Below are positions 19,827 through 30,448 of a DNA stretch of 64,000 bases, one piece after another. The stretch is taken from contig NW_004443770.1 of assembly GCF_000330505.1 (NCBI RefSeq), positions 323,099 through 387,098 on the forward strand, in the 5' to 3' direction. Numbering within the stretch: the stretch's first letter is position 1; every line of letters starts with the position of its first letter. The DNA comes from Entamoeba invadens IP1 (taxonomy: Eukaryota; Evosea; Mastigamoebida; Endamoebidae). The notes beneath the pieces are model-generated. The model did not search any database and was not told the origin of the DNA. It worked only from the letters and a program-made list of their open reading frames with translations. The translations under genes and the position numbers were made by a program.

Positions 19827-20105
19827 CGAGTCGCCTTTTATTCTCAAAACTTATTTCTTATTTATTGGCCACTTTGGTGTGTCATCAAATTTGCAGATTT
19901 TTTCGTTGCTTTTGCAGCATTTCCGCCCAACTTTTTTTTTCAAAGTTTTTTACGCATTTTTGAATGCAAAAAAGTGTGTTTTCCCGCACTCTTCCATAAA
20001 CATCCACTGTCGGGTATATATAGAAGTTTTTGGTTTGTACGGTTCCATTTGCACACCAAAGAAAACCGAAATGCGCTGTTAAAAAAACTCTTAACAGAAT
20101 ATTTT

Positions 20106-20291
20106 TCAGCAAGGAAGAAAGAACGCGCTATTTCCGGCGCAAAAAGAATCGAAAAGATCGATCGAACATGAATTATGGTGCAGTTTCCAAGTTTGTTTTC
20201 GGTCATCCTTGAAATATAATTTGAGGGCGTCTCCCGCTATTTTTCGATCATCGTGGCTGAAATATGATGGGTCTTTTCCACTCACTTCCAT
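20106..20291 (-). CDS. Possible small ORF (61 aa)
   Basis: From ATG 20291 the frame encodes MEVSGKDPSYFSHDDRKIAG followed by DALKLYFKDDRK and a Cys/Phe-containing end. The first 35 residues are charged and coding-like; the rest is less so, suggesting a missing intron or a decayed gene. No family is recognised and there is no promoter motif nearby. Confidence 0.25.
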   Translation of the reverse strand: MEVSGKDPSYFSHDDRKIAGDALKLYFKDDRKQTWKLHHNSCSIDLFDSFCAGNSAFFLPC

Positions 20292-20460
20292 TTTTGCCAA
20301 ACTTCTGAAAAAAAAACACTGAAGTCTCTAATCGTAAATAACCCTATATTTCTGTATTTGCTTTACCTTTTGTTCGTGCAAAAGAGTTGAATTTAACCAC
20401 GTGGTGACATGATAATAATCTCAAACTGACTTCTTTTTATAATGTGAATTATTTATATAT

Positions 20461-20483
20461 ATAGAAAACGACTCGTTTTCTAT
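20461..20483. repeat. Perfect 11-bp inverted repeat
   Basis: ATAGAAAACGA, one C, then TCGTTTTCTAT. Too tight a loop for a good RNA hairpin, so a DNA palindrome or protein-binding site is more likely. Confidence 0.6.
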
Positions 20484-20538
20484 GAATAGGCTTTTTTGCT
20501 TGTCTTGCAAAATAAACAAATCGAAAAGATGTAGAATA

Positions 20539-20564
20539 ACCCAATGTTTTCAGGAACATTGGGT
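20539..20564. repeat. 10-bp stem, 6-nt loop hairpin
   Basis: ACCCAATGTT (20539-20548), loop TTCAGG, AACATTGGGT (20555-20564). Followed by a T-run and then an A-run on the plus strand. It could be a terminator-like or small-RNA hairpin; function is unknown. Confidence 0.6.
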
Positions 20565-21748
20565 GTTGCATGTTTTTACCCTTCAAAAAAAAAAATTTAA
20601 AATAGCTTTGAAAAAAAGTGCACATTTTCTGTTTTTTTTATAGCAAAGCAACTATCAGCATTACTTCGGGCATTTTTATGATTCCGTTTTATTTGTGGGG
20701 CCTTAAAACGGATTGGCATTTTATAGAAATTGTTTTTGTGGTTTCTGTTCGCACTTTTGGGTCTGTCTGATGTCAATAATACTTGATCTAGTTTAAACGG
20801 GAATAATATTAAAAAAGTCGATGTTTTCCCACACTTCCAAAAAAAGACAAGAAAAACCCAAAATTCCAAAATTTCGATGTTTTGTAGTTATCGAAAATAA
20901 CTTGGTCATTTTTAAACCTAAGCAAATCAGAAACTTGGTGTTAATGCAGAAGTTGTTTATCTTAACAAATAAATTATTAAAAACAATTAAAAACAATTAG
21001 TATTTAATTATAAAAAAAAGTTTTTATTAATTAAAAAGTAAATATATTTTTAATATTTTTATTTAAAATTAAAAACTATGAGAAAGAAGAATTTAAGAAT
21101 TATTTTAAATCAACACGACTACCTATAACAATGAAAAAGTTATAATTTAAATATGGTAAAATAATACACATTTAATACAAATAAATTGGTTTAATTCCGT
21201 TAAAAATGCTTAGAAGACAAATAATAAAAAAAACACACGAACAAATTTTCATTAATTAGAATTAATCTTTGGGTAAAAACACAGTTGTTTGACTATTTTT
21301 TGCCTAATATCAGTATATATAAAATGTTTTTTTAATAGTTTTGAACCAAATAAAAAATTGTTGATCTTCAACTTAATGAGTGTCATTAACCAATATATCA
21401 AAAAGACACACTTAATCTCAAGTTCATTATTTTAATTTTAAAAATCTCCTTATATTGAATTATTTTTTCTAATTTTTTTAACTTGGTGTTTAAATTAACA
21501 AAATAGGTATATGTAATTATTATTACATAATTGTTTCGAAGCCTTTAGCATTATAAAAAGTTTATTCATTTCAATAAAAAATTTCGTGTCTTCTATTCCA
21601 ATTGTTTGTCAACCATTTTGAAAAAACAAACCTTACACATTTTTATACTCACCGATCCTTTATTTCTGTAAGATATAAATTTATTTCCACTTAAAAACGT
21701 ACCAAAACACACCACAGAAGTAACAAAGACAGAAACAATCAGTTTCAC

Positions 21749-23361
21749 TTACTTTTTTGCTTTCTTTTTTCCCTTTTTTGAGGTTTTAGTCTGTTCCCAC
21801 CCTTCGTCGTCATCAGTATGTCCACTTGGGTAAGGGGTAGGTACGTGCACTTCTTGTTCTTTAGGTTTAGCCTCTTGTGGGATCGGCTGTTTGACTTCTG
21901 TCGCAGTCTTCTCGACTATTTCCTCTTTACTTTGTGTCTGGACTTGTTGTACCTCCGCTTGGGTCTGAGGCATAACTGGGGCTTGTAGAGTATCTTGTGT
22001 GTGCGCTACCTTTCTCACGTCTCCCCAATCGGGTTCAGCGACGTCTGCGTTTTGATAGTTTGACTTTTTATAAGCGCCACCTCTTTTATATCCGCCTCTT
22101 TGATCTTTTCCGTCGTGTTGTTCTCTTCCCTGTTGATCGCCATATCTTCTCTCTCGATTATTTCGGTCGCCATATCTATTATTTCTATCCCCTCTCTCAC
22201 CACCATATCCTCGTTCTCGGTTGTTTCTATCACCATAACCTCTTCTTTCTTGTCTCTCCGGTTGTTGTTGACTCTCGACCTTCTCCTCTTTCTTCTCAAC
22301 TACAACTTCTTCCTTTTTCACACTTTCAATTGGTTGTTCCGGTTTCTCTATTGGTGTCGTCGCTTGTGCCTCAGGCGCTTTGACCTCTTTTTCTTCAGAG
22401 AATTTTGGAGTGTACTTGTGGCTTTGGTACTTGCGATCTTCATATTGCGAACCCTGTTTGCGATCATCTCTCCCGTATTCGTCACGCTTCTGATATCCTC
22501 CATATCGCCCTCCTTCACGTCTTTCTTCATTGCGGTCTCTTCCTCCATCTCTACGATCATCTCTTCGGTAATAAGAACCTCCATTGCGGTCTCCACCTTC
22601 TCTTCTATCATCTCTCTTTTCCCGTTGTGCTCCACCTTCAGTTCTTTCTTCATTGCGATCTCTGCCACCTTCTCTTCTCCCGTCTCTGCGTTCTTGGTTC
22701 TCCTTTCTCTCTTGATAACTTCGTCCATCATCTCGGCGGTCACCACCGCGACGGCCATCTCTTCTCGGCTTATCCCCGTCTTGTCTTGGCTTTGGGGAAA
22801 ACGGTTTCTGCTCGTCACGAGCAGGTACTGGAGACACAGTGACTACAACGTCACCAACTGTGTTCCCATCAAGGCATCTCACACGAGTCATCACCTCAGA
22901 ACTTTCAAAGTCAGCATAGCACTTCCCAGTACGACCCACCCGAATACCTCGAGGTTTCACATCAATGCTTTCTAATAAATCTTTCACCATCCACTGTTCG
23001 AGTGGTTGGTTAGGGTTCCAAAACATCAACACAAAATCGCTATTATTTAGTATTTATATATTAATTGCGTTGTATCCAGTAATTGTATTTACTTATTGAG
23101 AGTATAGTGAGTGTACACCAATCCTCTCAAACAATGTATTATTATTGTTATTGAAACACAAAAGTTGTATAAATAGAAATACCCTAGTTGAATTTTCAAC
23201 TTGTTGGTTTGAGTGATAACAAACGATTCTCCGTATTTAACTTTGTAATACTCCGACTCTTGCGGTTTTTGTTTTTCGTCTTGAACGTCCGCCTTTGGTT
23301 GGTCGACGGGAACTTCGCTCGTCACAGCCATATCTGCCCATGAATGTTGTGTTGATGCCAT
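21749..23361 (-). CDS. eIF4B-like RNA-binding protein
   Basis: Exons 23361-23225 and 23039-21749 (185-nt GTTTGT...TAG intron) encode 475 aa. After a short N-terminus with a SWADMA motif, reminiscent of the WAD/E motif near the start of eIF4B/Tif3, an RRM-like fold spans the splice junction (SDFVLMFWNPNQPLEQWMV, then GRTGKCYADFES and GDVVVTVSPV). The middle is a long Arg/Gly/Asp/Tyr/Asn-rich region with RDDRR, GGRDRNEER and GDRNNRERG repeats, as in eIF4B. A Glu/Pro/Gln-rich segment follows, ending in a Lys-rich tail (SKKGKKKAKK). The protein likely binds RNA and helps helicase-driven translation initiation; other RGG/RRM proteins remain possible. A GAACT motif lies 18 nt before the ATG. Confidence 0.72.
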
Positions 23362-23379
23362 TTAGGTTTCTGTATTAAA

Positions 23380-23384
23380 AGTTC
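23380..23384 (-). promoter_or_regulatory. GAAC-type core promoter motif
   Basis: GAACT on the minus strand, 18 nt before the ATG at 23361. Confidence 0.4.
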
Positions 23385-23901
23385 CAGATGGTTAAAAATA
23401 GAAGACCTGTTTTTCGATGATGTTCTCCTCACAAATGGGAAATTCCGCTAAAACAATTCTTTCTAAAGCATCTACGAAGTTTTTTTATTACCACACCTGA
23501 CCCATAGATTTTTGCTCATGATTTGTTCAAAAAACAAAAAATCTTTTGTTTTGTTTTTGATAGTGTTTTGAATAATTATATTAATAATTCAACTATAAAA
23601 CTAATATAGTTTTTTTATTGTTGTTGTTTTCGGTTAATTTTATTATAAAAAAATTATTCTTTGATTATAGTTTTTTGATAACAAAACAATTATTAGATAT
23701 TATAACTATTAAGTTTAATTTATTTTAATTAATAATTTACTAATTTATTAATATTAGTATTAGTATCATTATTGTTATAAAAGAAGTCATTAAAAGTTTT
23801 CATTACTATCATTACTAAAATATTATAATAATTTTATTATATCAATCTACTATTTCATTCAAAAACCAATTCGATTTTTTTAATAACTGAAAAAATGAAA
23901 C
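23385..23901. other. Intergenic between divergent genes
   Basis: AT-rich spacer. An ATG at 23895 lies seven bases before the accepted start of the next gene and out of frame with it. Confidence 0.5.
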
Positions 23902-24939
23902 ATGAGCCATCAAGTTGTCGTAAACAAACTGGAGAACTATGGTACAATATATTTCGGTACAACTGCAGTCGGCGATTTAGAAGACAACTCAAAGAAGACA
24001 AATGTAATCCAACAGACTAATAAAAACGCCGAGTTACTTTTAAAAGAAACAGAAGAAAAACTTCAAAGTGTTCTTGAGCAAAAAGAGGTACTCAAAACAA
24101 GGGTTTTTGAATTAAAACAAGCTAACGAAGAGCTTCTCCATTTGCTCCAACAAAAAGTGCCCCAAAAGGCTGAGAAATCCGAAGTGAAAACTGAGGATGT
24201 GTTTGAACCAAAACTTGTTGAGTGTATTATGAAGAACACGGAAGACGATCACAACACTCATATGCATCAAATGGAAGTCGAAGAAGATGGCTGTTCTGAA
24301 AATGTGTGTCTTCCAGAGCCTGGAAAATGTTCTTCTGAATTATTTGAGGCTTTTCAACAGATCTCGAAGTTGACTGCGCAACAAGACAACCCGCCACTTG
24401 TTGATCTTTCCAATATGTTGGTAGGCAATTTAAATCAGTCTGAATTAGACATGTTATGCAAATGGTCCAACAAACAGACTCTTCATGTTCTTTTCAAAAG
24501 CACAGAGACTAAATTTACACGAGAAAATTGTCTTAAACTCTTCAACAACTCACACGATTTAATAATTTTAATAGAAACGCAGAGTGGAGAGATTTTTGGG
24601 AGTTACCACCACGACTTACCACAAACATATGGCGTGTGGGTTACTGATCCAAGACACTTTGTCTTTTCACTTCGTAACTTACAAGATGTGCCTGGTAAGT
24701 ATGACGCCGAGCCAACAAACAAATACTCATTAATGATCGCAGACTTTATAGATGATGATGACGAATTGAAGACTCCTGTCCTAGAAGTTGGTTACTTCTA
24801 TTCTCTGACGTTTGAGGAGATGTGTTCGTTCAATCCATCCTTCAAAACGTCGTACAAAAACACTCCAAAAGGCGGCGTCGACTTTATACTGAAAAATTCG
24901 GCGTCTGCGCCTGTCAAAACCATCTGGGTTTTGCAGTGA
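23902..24939 (+). CDS. TLDc-domain protein with coiled coil
   Basis: The 345-aa protein has a coiled coil at about 45-90 (ELLLKETEEKLQSVLEQKEV, then LKTRVFELKQANEELLHLLQ) and a C-terminal domain from about 180 resembling TLDc. The signs are LHVLFKSTETKFTRENC near its start, LIILIETQSGEIFGSYH (the family's I-x-T...GxxFGxY strand), VTDPRHFVFSLRN and a WVLQ end. TLDc proteins are linked to oxidative-stress resistance and V-ATPase binding in animals. Entamoeba carries a large set of coiled-coil/TLDc-like proteins of unknown role. The product is probably cytosolic. An out-of-frame ATG lies 7 nt upstream. Confidence 0.7.
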   Translation: MSHQVVVNKLENYGTIYFGTTAVGDLEDNSKKTNVIQQTNKNAELLLKETEEKLQSVLEQKEVLKTRVFELKQANEELLHLLQQKVPQKAEKSEVKTEDVFEPKLVECIMKNTEDDHNTHMHQMEVEEDGCSENVCLPEPGKCSSELFEAFQQISKLTAQQDNPPLVDLSNMLVGNLNQSELDMLCKWSNKQTLHVLFKSTETKFTRENCLKLFNNSHDLIILIETQSGEIFGSYHHDLPQTYGVWVTDPRHFVFSLRNLQDVPGKYDAEPTNKYSLMIADFIDDDDELKTPVLEVGYFYSLTFEEMCSFNPSFKTSYKNTPKGGVDFILKNSASAPVKTIWVLQ

Positions 24940-25008
24940 ACTAAAACCAATCAATCAACTTGAGTTACTTTGTTCTATTTCTTTCTTTGTTCTTAATTAA
25001 TTTTATAA

Positions 25009-26499
25009 TTAATTAAATGCAATCAATGGACAGTCTTCTATAGTCGGGTGTAAGTCAAAGATCGTGTTATAATCATCAACGCTTTCTAACTTATGGCAGC
25101 ACGAGATGGTGAGCGACTGCAATGATGACGGAAAAGATAAGTGACGCACTTTAAACCCTCTGATATCCATCTTGACCAACTTCGTTAAGAACTCTAAATT
25201 CGCTATAGCAACACAATGCCCAAACCACCGTAAGTCTAATACCTCAACTGCTGGTGGTAACACAATTTCAGTGTCTATGAACTGTCTTAATGTCAACATT
25301 GTAACACTATTCGGTATCTCGCCAAGGTCACTCATGCGTTTGGTGAAGCAGTCCACACTCAACTCTTTGAGTGAAGTCGGTAACGCAACTTTCCGCACAA
25401 CAAATTGTGTTGCAGACAAGTCAAGTGACACCAACTGTGTGAATAAAGAGAAGTCAAACGACTTTTGGAGGGTCGGGGGTTCCTCCTTGTACACCAAACT
25501 GTTGACCGTTGATGGGGTTTTGATCGTCACAAGTTGTCCTCTTGAAAACACGTTTTGTGCTGAGTGGATTTCAACGACATGGCTACACTTCACAAAGTGC
25601 GGGAAGTACTTTTGAGTGAAGACAGTGTATGACATCTTCTTCCCAGCAAGTCGATGCGACACAAAATCGACAACTTCACTGCTTAATATCACATTGTCTG
25701 CCAAGTGTGGTATCGTCGTTGGGTGGATGTGTTGCTTGAGATAAAATGTTATATCCTTCATACTCTCCATATACCCAAACGTCTTTTGTGTGTAATTGGC
25801 TACGTTAGGGGTCACCACCTTCTTACAAAACGGTCCCAATGCCTTCAAAAAGTCTAAAACAATTTGTGGGAGGGGAAGGGGCGCTCCAACAACTCTGCAA
25901 AAGTCGTTCGGAACACTTTTCCAAAATTTGGTCTCGGGGTCTTCCGCGAATTCTGGAGAAGACAAGGGTTTCTTAAATACTGTTGGTAATAAGTCATAAC
26001 ACAAAGTCAGTTTCTCTAAGTTGGAAAAAGGCTTCAGAGAAACAAGACATTTCGTCGGGAGAAAAACACGGAGAGACCTAACTTTGTGTTTTTGAGGTTC
26101 GAAGGAGTCTCGCATCATCTCGTCGAAGTCCGGATCGATGGCTGGGACGATGGAAACGTCTTTATAATTTTCCGAGTCACTTGCACTGTCAGAATATTCA
26201 GTATCCACGTCATTAGTCTTTTCGTCATTTACGATGGGATATGAAACGCTGATATTTTCGGAGCCAATGTGCACATCCATGAAGCGGATGTGAGAAAAGT
26301 TGAGTTGGAAATTGTCAGTTAAGTCTCCGGAAACATAGATTGCTTTGGGTGTTAAGTTTTGGAATGATGAGGAAAATAGATACGGAGAGTGCACTAAAAT
26401 ATGACTCAGTCTTTTGTTGATGAAGGATATCTTCTTTATATCGGAAATTGATAAAAATTCCAAAACACAATAGACGTGAAGCGGGGAAAGTGTTGTCAT
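25009..26499 (-). CDS. F-box-like, leucine-rich repeat protein
   Basis: The 496-aa protein starts with an F-box-like helix set (LSPLHVYCVLEFLSISDIKK, then ISFINKRLSHILVHSP). The C-terminal half carries irregular leucine-rich repeats of the kind LVSLDLSATQFV, LPTSLKELSVDCF, IPNSVTMLTLRQF, PPAVEVLDLRWF and FPSSLQSLTISCC. This F-box-like plus LRR arrangement is common in Entamoeba. By family logic it may be a substrate receptor of an SCF ubiquitin ligase, but partner and target are unknown. An acidic stretch at about 92-120 (NDVDTEYSDSASDSENY) is probably disordered. It converges with the TLDc gene, with 69 bp between the stops. Confidence 0.7.
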   Translation of the reverse strand: MTTLSPLHVYCVLEFLSISDIKKISFINKRLSHILVHSPYLFSSSFQNLTPKAIYVSGDLTDNFQLNFSHIRFMDVHIGSENISVSYPIVNDEKTNDVDTEYSDSASDSENYKDVSIVPAIDPDFDEMMRDSFEPQKHKVRSLRVFLPTKCLVSLKPFSNLEKLTLCYDLLPTVFKKPLSSPEFAEDPETKFWKSVPNDFCRVVGAPLPLPQIVLDFLKALGPFCKKVVTPNVANYTQKTFGYMESMKDITFYLKQHIHPTTIPHLADNVILSSEVVDFVSHRLAGKKMSYTVFTQKYFPHFVKCSHVVEIHSAQNVFSRGQLVTIKTPSTVNSLVYKEEPPTLQKSFDFSLFTQLVSLDLSATQFVVRKVALPTSLKELSVDCFTKRMSDLGEIPNSVTMLTLRQFIDTEIVLPPAVEVLDLRWFGHCVAIANLEFLTKLVKMDIRGFKVRHLSFPSSLQSLTISCCHKLESVDDYNTIFDLHPTIEDCPLIAFN

Positions 26500-26865
26500 T
26501 GGTTTTTGGTGATCGAGATTTTGTAATCTATTGAAAATAGTTTATTTTTTTATTTTTTTTTAGTTTATCACTTTTTAAAAGTTGTTGTGAAAAAAAACTT
26601 TGAAGTATAAATATCTTAAAGATATTAAATCTAGATTAGAGGTTTTTATTATATTAAAAAGTGGAATAGTTTATATACTATTTAGAAATAAAAAAACACA
26701 TTCGATTTTTTTGTTAATTAAAAATCGAAAAAAAACATAAAATTCTACCCCCAAAAACAAGAAAAAAATTGTTCTTGTTATATCGGCAATACTATTCACA
26801 AGAATTTATAACTCTTTTGATAAGTATTTGAAATGTTACCGATAAATAGATTTATTTGAAAAGAA
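26500..26865. other. Intergenic between divergent genes
   Basis: AT-rich promoter region shared by the LRR (minus) and GH5 (plus) genes. No GAACT motif was found here. Confidence 0.5.
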
Positions 26866-28563
26866 ATGAAAAAACGAATTAACTTTTCAACTCAAAATAT
26901 TGAATACATGTTCTTGCTAATTCTTTTAATATCCATTGCATCGTCTTTTTACACCATCAAAGATGGAAAGATCATTGATGAATCAACACAAAAAGAGTTT
27001 CACGTGAAAGGGATTGGGTTTACAAACAATTGTTATGACACTTATTGGTATGAACACCCCAAAATGGACCACACCAACGAGAGTTACTCAGACGTTTTCT
27101 CTCGTGGCTTTAATTCGGTTCGTTTTTACATGAATTCAAAAGTCTTTCAAGCAGACGATTATTCCATTCGACCAACAGCTTGGCCGTGGCTAGACAATGA
27201 AATATCCCAAGCCAAGAAAGCACATATCAAATTAATTTTGAATATGCATCTCAATCAAGAGGGGTATGCCTCTCAAGGAAAAATATTTACTCCTGGTGTA
27301 TCTCAGAACCAGTTTTTCAACCTCTGGGCACTTATTGCAGAACATTGCAAAGACGAAGAAACTGTTTTAGGATTCGGTCTGATCAACGAGCCAAATATAC
27401 AGTTTGACACAAACGCTCAGACGACTCTTCAAACGTACCAAGACTTCATTGAAACCACAGTCAAGGGCATTAGACAGACAGACAACAATCACTTGATCTT
27501 TTTAGAGACGGTTGGGTTCTTGAATGGAGATGGATCTTCATATAAGGAATATGGTAACTTATTTACTATAAATGATAGTAAAACGGTGTATGAATCACAC
27601 TACTATTCCCCAATAGACTATACACACCAGAATGCATCCTTTAATTCACAATTTAGTTCAATTCCAGCGATTCAGTACAGTGAAGAAAATTACTTCACTG
27701 AAGGAAAGAGAGTGTGGAAGAAGTGCCTGAACACGCAAAGCTACGACACAAATAAACAGAACACTTGGCAGAAGTTGAGCGCAACATTGAAAGTTGAAGG
27801 GTTTGATACTAATGAGTACTTCATCTATTTTTGGGCAAGCAATATGAAAAGCGGGTACGCCCTCTTTGACGACTTCACAATAACAGAGAAGGACGGAGAA
27901 AGTGTTGTGTGGACAAAGAAGTACGATTTTAATAGTAAAGTGCTTATCAATTACTGGAGCAGTCCATATAGTGGGTCACAAGAGTATAGTACTAATGAGG
28001 GAAGAGATGGCTCTGGAGCGTATAAAGTTAGTGGAGTGACGTCGACTGCCCAAGTTGAAATTAAGGAATTCTTCTACCCAACGAGCGGAAGAACTTACAC
28101 GATAGAAGGATATGTCTATGGCACTGAATTGAACACAGACGTTAGTTTACAAGTGCGAATGAACTTTGAGACTGTCGATTACATCCACAAATTTGATAAA
28201 GAGTATCTTGAGCATTGTTTACAGACCGTGTTGAAATTTCAGAGTGACAAGAATGTGCCTATATATATTGGAGAGTTCGGAATTACAAAATACTGTTTTT
28301 GGGATAGACAAGGCGAAAAATATGTCGAAGATTTCTTGGACATCTGCGAAAAACACAACTTGAACTTTAATTATCACGATTACCATGACGATAACTTCGG
28401 ATTGTACCAGACTGGGTCATATTCGGAAATTGGCGATTTAAATAAACAACTCGATGATGTGTTTCAAACTAAATTACCAAATATGTGGAAATCGGATGAA
28501 GAAAACAGTAGTTCTGTCGGATTGCTGGTGCTCTTTGGTGTTATGATGTTACTAGTTTTATAG
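26866..28563 (+). CDS. GH5 family glycoside hydrolase with inserted domain
   Basis: The 565-aa product has a signal sequence whose hydrophobic core begins at Met15 (MFLLILLISIASS), so translation may start at 26908. The barrel shows GH5 hallmarks: NSVRFYM, LILNMHLN, GFGLINEPN with the acid/base Glu (about 175), YESHYYSP (about 245) and PIYIGEFGI with the nucleophile (about 470). Between the last two, about residues 280-430, sits a beta-rich insert with W.SSPYSGSQ, NEGRDGSGAYKVSG and FFYPTSGRTYTIEGYVYG, resembling a carbohydrate-binding jelly-roll. The C-terminus ends in a hydrophobic stretch (VGLLVLFGVMMLLVL), suggesting a GPI anchor or membrane attachment. It is likely a beta-glucanase or mannanase; the substrate cannot be read. 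Confidence 0.87.
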   Translation: MKKRINFSTQNIEYMFLLILLISIASSFYTIKDGKIIDESTQKEFHVKGIGFTNNCYDTYWYEHPKMDHTNESYSDVFSRGFNSVRFYMNSKVFQADDYSIRPTAWPWLDNEISQAKKAHIKLILNMHLNQEGYASQGKIFTPGVSQNQFFNLWALIAEHCKDEETVLGFGLINEPNIQFDTNAQTTLQTYQDFIETTVKGIRQTDNNHLIFLETVGFLNGDGSSYKEYGNLFTINDSKTVYESHYYSPIDYTHQNASFNSQFSSIPAIQYSEENYFTEGKRVWKKCLNTQSYDTNKQNTWQKLSATLKVEGFDTNEYFIYFWASNMKSGYALFDDFTITEKDGESVVWTKKYDFNSKVLINYWSSPYSGSQEYSTNEGRDGSGAYKVSGVTSTAQVEIKEFFYPTSGRTYTIEGYVYGTELNTDVSLQVRMNFETVDYIHKFDKEYLEHCLQTVLKFQSDKNVPIYIGEFGITKYCFWDRQGEKYVEDFLDICEKHNLNFNYHDYHDDNFGLYQTGSYSEIGDLNKQLDDVFQTKLPNMWKSDEENSSSVGLLVLFGVMMLLVL

Positions 28564-28939
28564 ACACCAATAAATTAAGGTCTTTTTGGGCATTTTTATA
28601 ACGGACATATTATCTTTTTTAAACACTTATTAATATTTTTTATTAAATTTTAAATTATGTTTATTGTTTAAAAACATACTAGAATAGTTACTTTCCTAAA
28701 TAACAATATTATATAAGTATAGTTTAATCATGTTTAGTTAATTATTAAAAAGATTTAATTTTTTGAATAAAAAAATAATTTTAAGTTTTTTATTATAAAC
28801 AATAAAATGTCATATGTTAAAATTGATAAATATATAACTATTTTAATTATAATAAAATGGTTTTTGGTTTTAATAAAAATTCAAATAGAAATAATGAAAA
28901 AATGAAAAATTTAGACAACGAACTAAAGAATATAATAAA
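28564..28939. other. Intergenic, AT-rich
   Basis: No coding signal. GAACT at 28920-28924 precedes the next gene. Confidence 0.5.
28920..28924 (+). promoter_or_regulatory. GAAC-type core promoter motif
   Basis: GAACT lies 15 nt before the ATG of the transporter's first exon, supporting the three-exon model. Confidence 0.45.
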
Positions 28940-30448
28940 ATGATTGCAAAAAACATTGTGCGGTTGATTGTGTTTTCGTTGCCACTAATTACACACTCGT
29001 TTCTACGTTTGTATCGCTGTTTTTAAACCTTGGTTTGATATTATTATAATGGTGTATATTGTTGTTTAAAGTGGTGAATAACACTAAAGAAAAGAGCGGT
29101 GCTTGAACAATATGATGTTAGTGTTGTATGAAAAAGAAGGTTCTTATGACTCGTCATATCCATTGATCACATTGTTTTGTACGGAAGTCGTTGTGTGTTT
29201 ATTCTTGCCATTAATCGGGAAGCTGAGTGATACATTTACTTTGTCTTTTGGAAAAAGAAAGGTTGTGTTGGCGTCTGCCTCGTTATTGTCGTTCATTGTA
29301 TTTTCAATGTTTCTCGTGGATTACTTTGTTCCTTCGATTGTCACCAAGTGCATCATCTCTTTTTTAATAGCAATTGTACTTCCAATTCTCACAACTTTTG
29401 TGCGAATAATCGTCTTGGACAACTTCCCAGAATTATCGATGTTTCAAGCTCAGATATTACTTAAAGTGCCACAATGCGTTTGTTCCATCATAACTTCCCT
29501 TTTCACTATTTTCATCGACGATGTTCCGTTCGCCAATTTGCTCTTAACCACAATTTGTATTGTCGTCGCACCAATTCCCTTTTTACTTTTTTGTAAATTG
29601 TTCAATGAACGCGAGGAGTCACAGAGAACATACTTTAACACGATCAAACACGACTTTTCGATCTGGTGTGGGAGTGGGTATCCCAAAAACATTCGGATCC
29701 TGTCCATCGTCTTATTCTTTGGTGTTCTGTCAACGTGTTGTTTGGACTTCAATGACTTTTCACAAAAGCGGATGGAAATTTCGCCTTCTAATCTTGTTTG
29801 TTCTAATATCATTATTATAGTAAATGATGTATTAACTTATAATATCATAAATTAAAATGAGTTGGATGACTCATTTTAATTTACATTTATAGAAGACGAT
29901 AATTAATAAATTATATATTGAGTCAATAGAAGACAAACTCATACTTCACGATTATATCAAATCTGTTTGTTGCTGTGATGTTAGTGATAGCTTCACTTCT
30001 TTCCAAAAAAGTCGACACAATTAATATGTATATGACAACGCTATTTGTTATGTTCAGTCCACTGCTTTCCTACTTCCTTTTTAATTTTGTTGACAAAGAA
30101 TTACCAACGCCAGAGAGAACACTCTTCTTATTTAACACAACGATTGTATCTCTCCACACCACGGTTGCATTTTCTAATGCATTGGCGCTTGCCTTTGCGT
30201 TCTCATATTTACAGACGGCGGTCAAGCAGTACTCGTATGGTTTCTTTGGGTGCGTGTTGTCATCAATCTCTTTATTCGGAAACGTAATTTCAATCATATT
30301 TACGTCTCACATATCATATACACACGTCTTGGACTACACACCGATTATTTCATTTGTAAGTTGTGCGGTGTCTTTCGCTGTTCTTATTTGGGGCCGCCGC
30401 ATTCTTATGTTCTCCTATTCCAATTCAATCCCAAGATTTGATGTATGA
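28940..30448 (+). CDS. Major facilitator superfamily transporter (three exons)
   Basis: Exons 28940-29006, 29095-29795 and 29930-30448 encode 428 aa. Both donors are GTTTGT; acceptors are AAG and TAG. The spliced product has about 12 hydrophobic segments. A motif-A-like loop, LIGKLSDTFTLSFGKRK, lies between TM2 and TM3, the MFS hallmark (GxLaDrxGrk). Exon 1 provides the first membrane segment (MIAKNIVRLIVFSLPLITHS) and exon 3 TM8-12. The loop after TM6 is the long cytosolic loop expected at mid-protein. The substrate is unknown. The acceptor of intron 1 was chosen by reading frame and is the least certain part. Confidence 0.8.

Larger units (their letters stand above)
19827..21748. other. Long intergenic region with small frames and hairpins
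   Basis: About 1.9 kb. The part at 19830-20320 is less AT-rich than normal spacers and carries overlapping short frames on both strands. Two perfect inverted repeats lie at 20461-20483 and 20539-20564. From 20985 on the sequence is ordinary AT-rich spacer. Decayed repeats or a non-coding RNA gene are possible, but nothing is identified. Confidence 0.4.

Noticed and set aside
20597..20996. Two overlapping minus-strand frames
   Set aside because: Low-complexity and with no promoter motif or family; treated as part of an undefined spacer.
22100..22975. 291-codon plus-strand frame
   Set aside because: Complement of the Arg/Gly-rich eIF4B-like repeats; its Ser/Ile/Leu-rich translation has no domain.
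29450..29812. 120-codon minus-strand frame
   Set aside because: Antisense of the MFS transporter exon 2; no domain.
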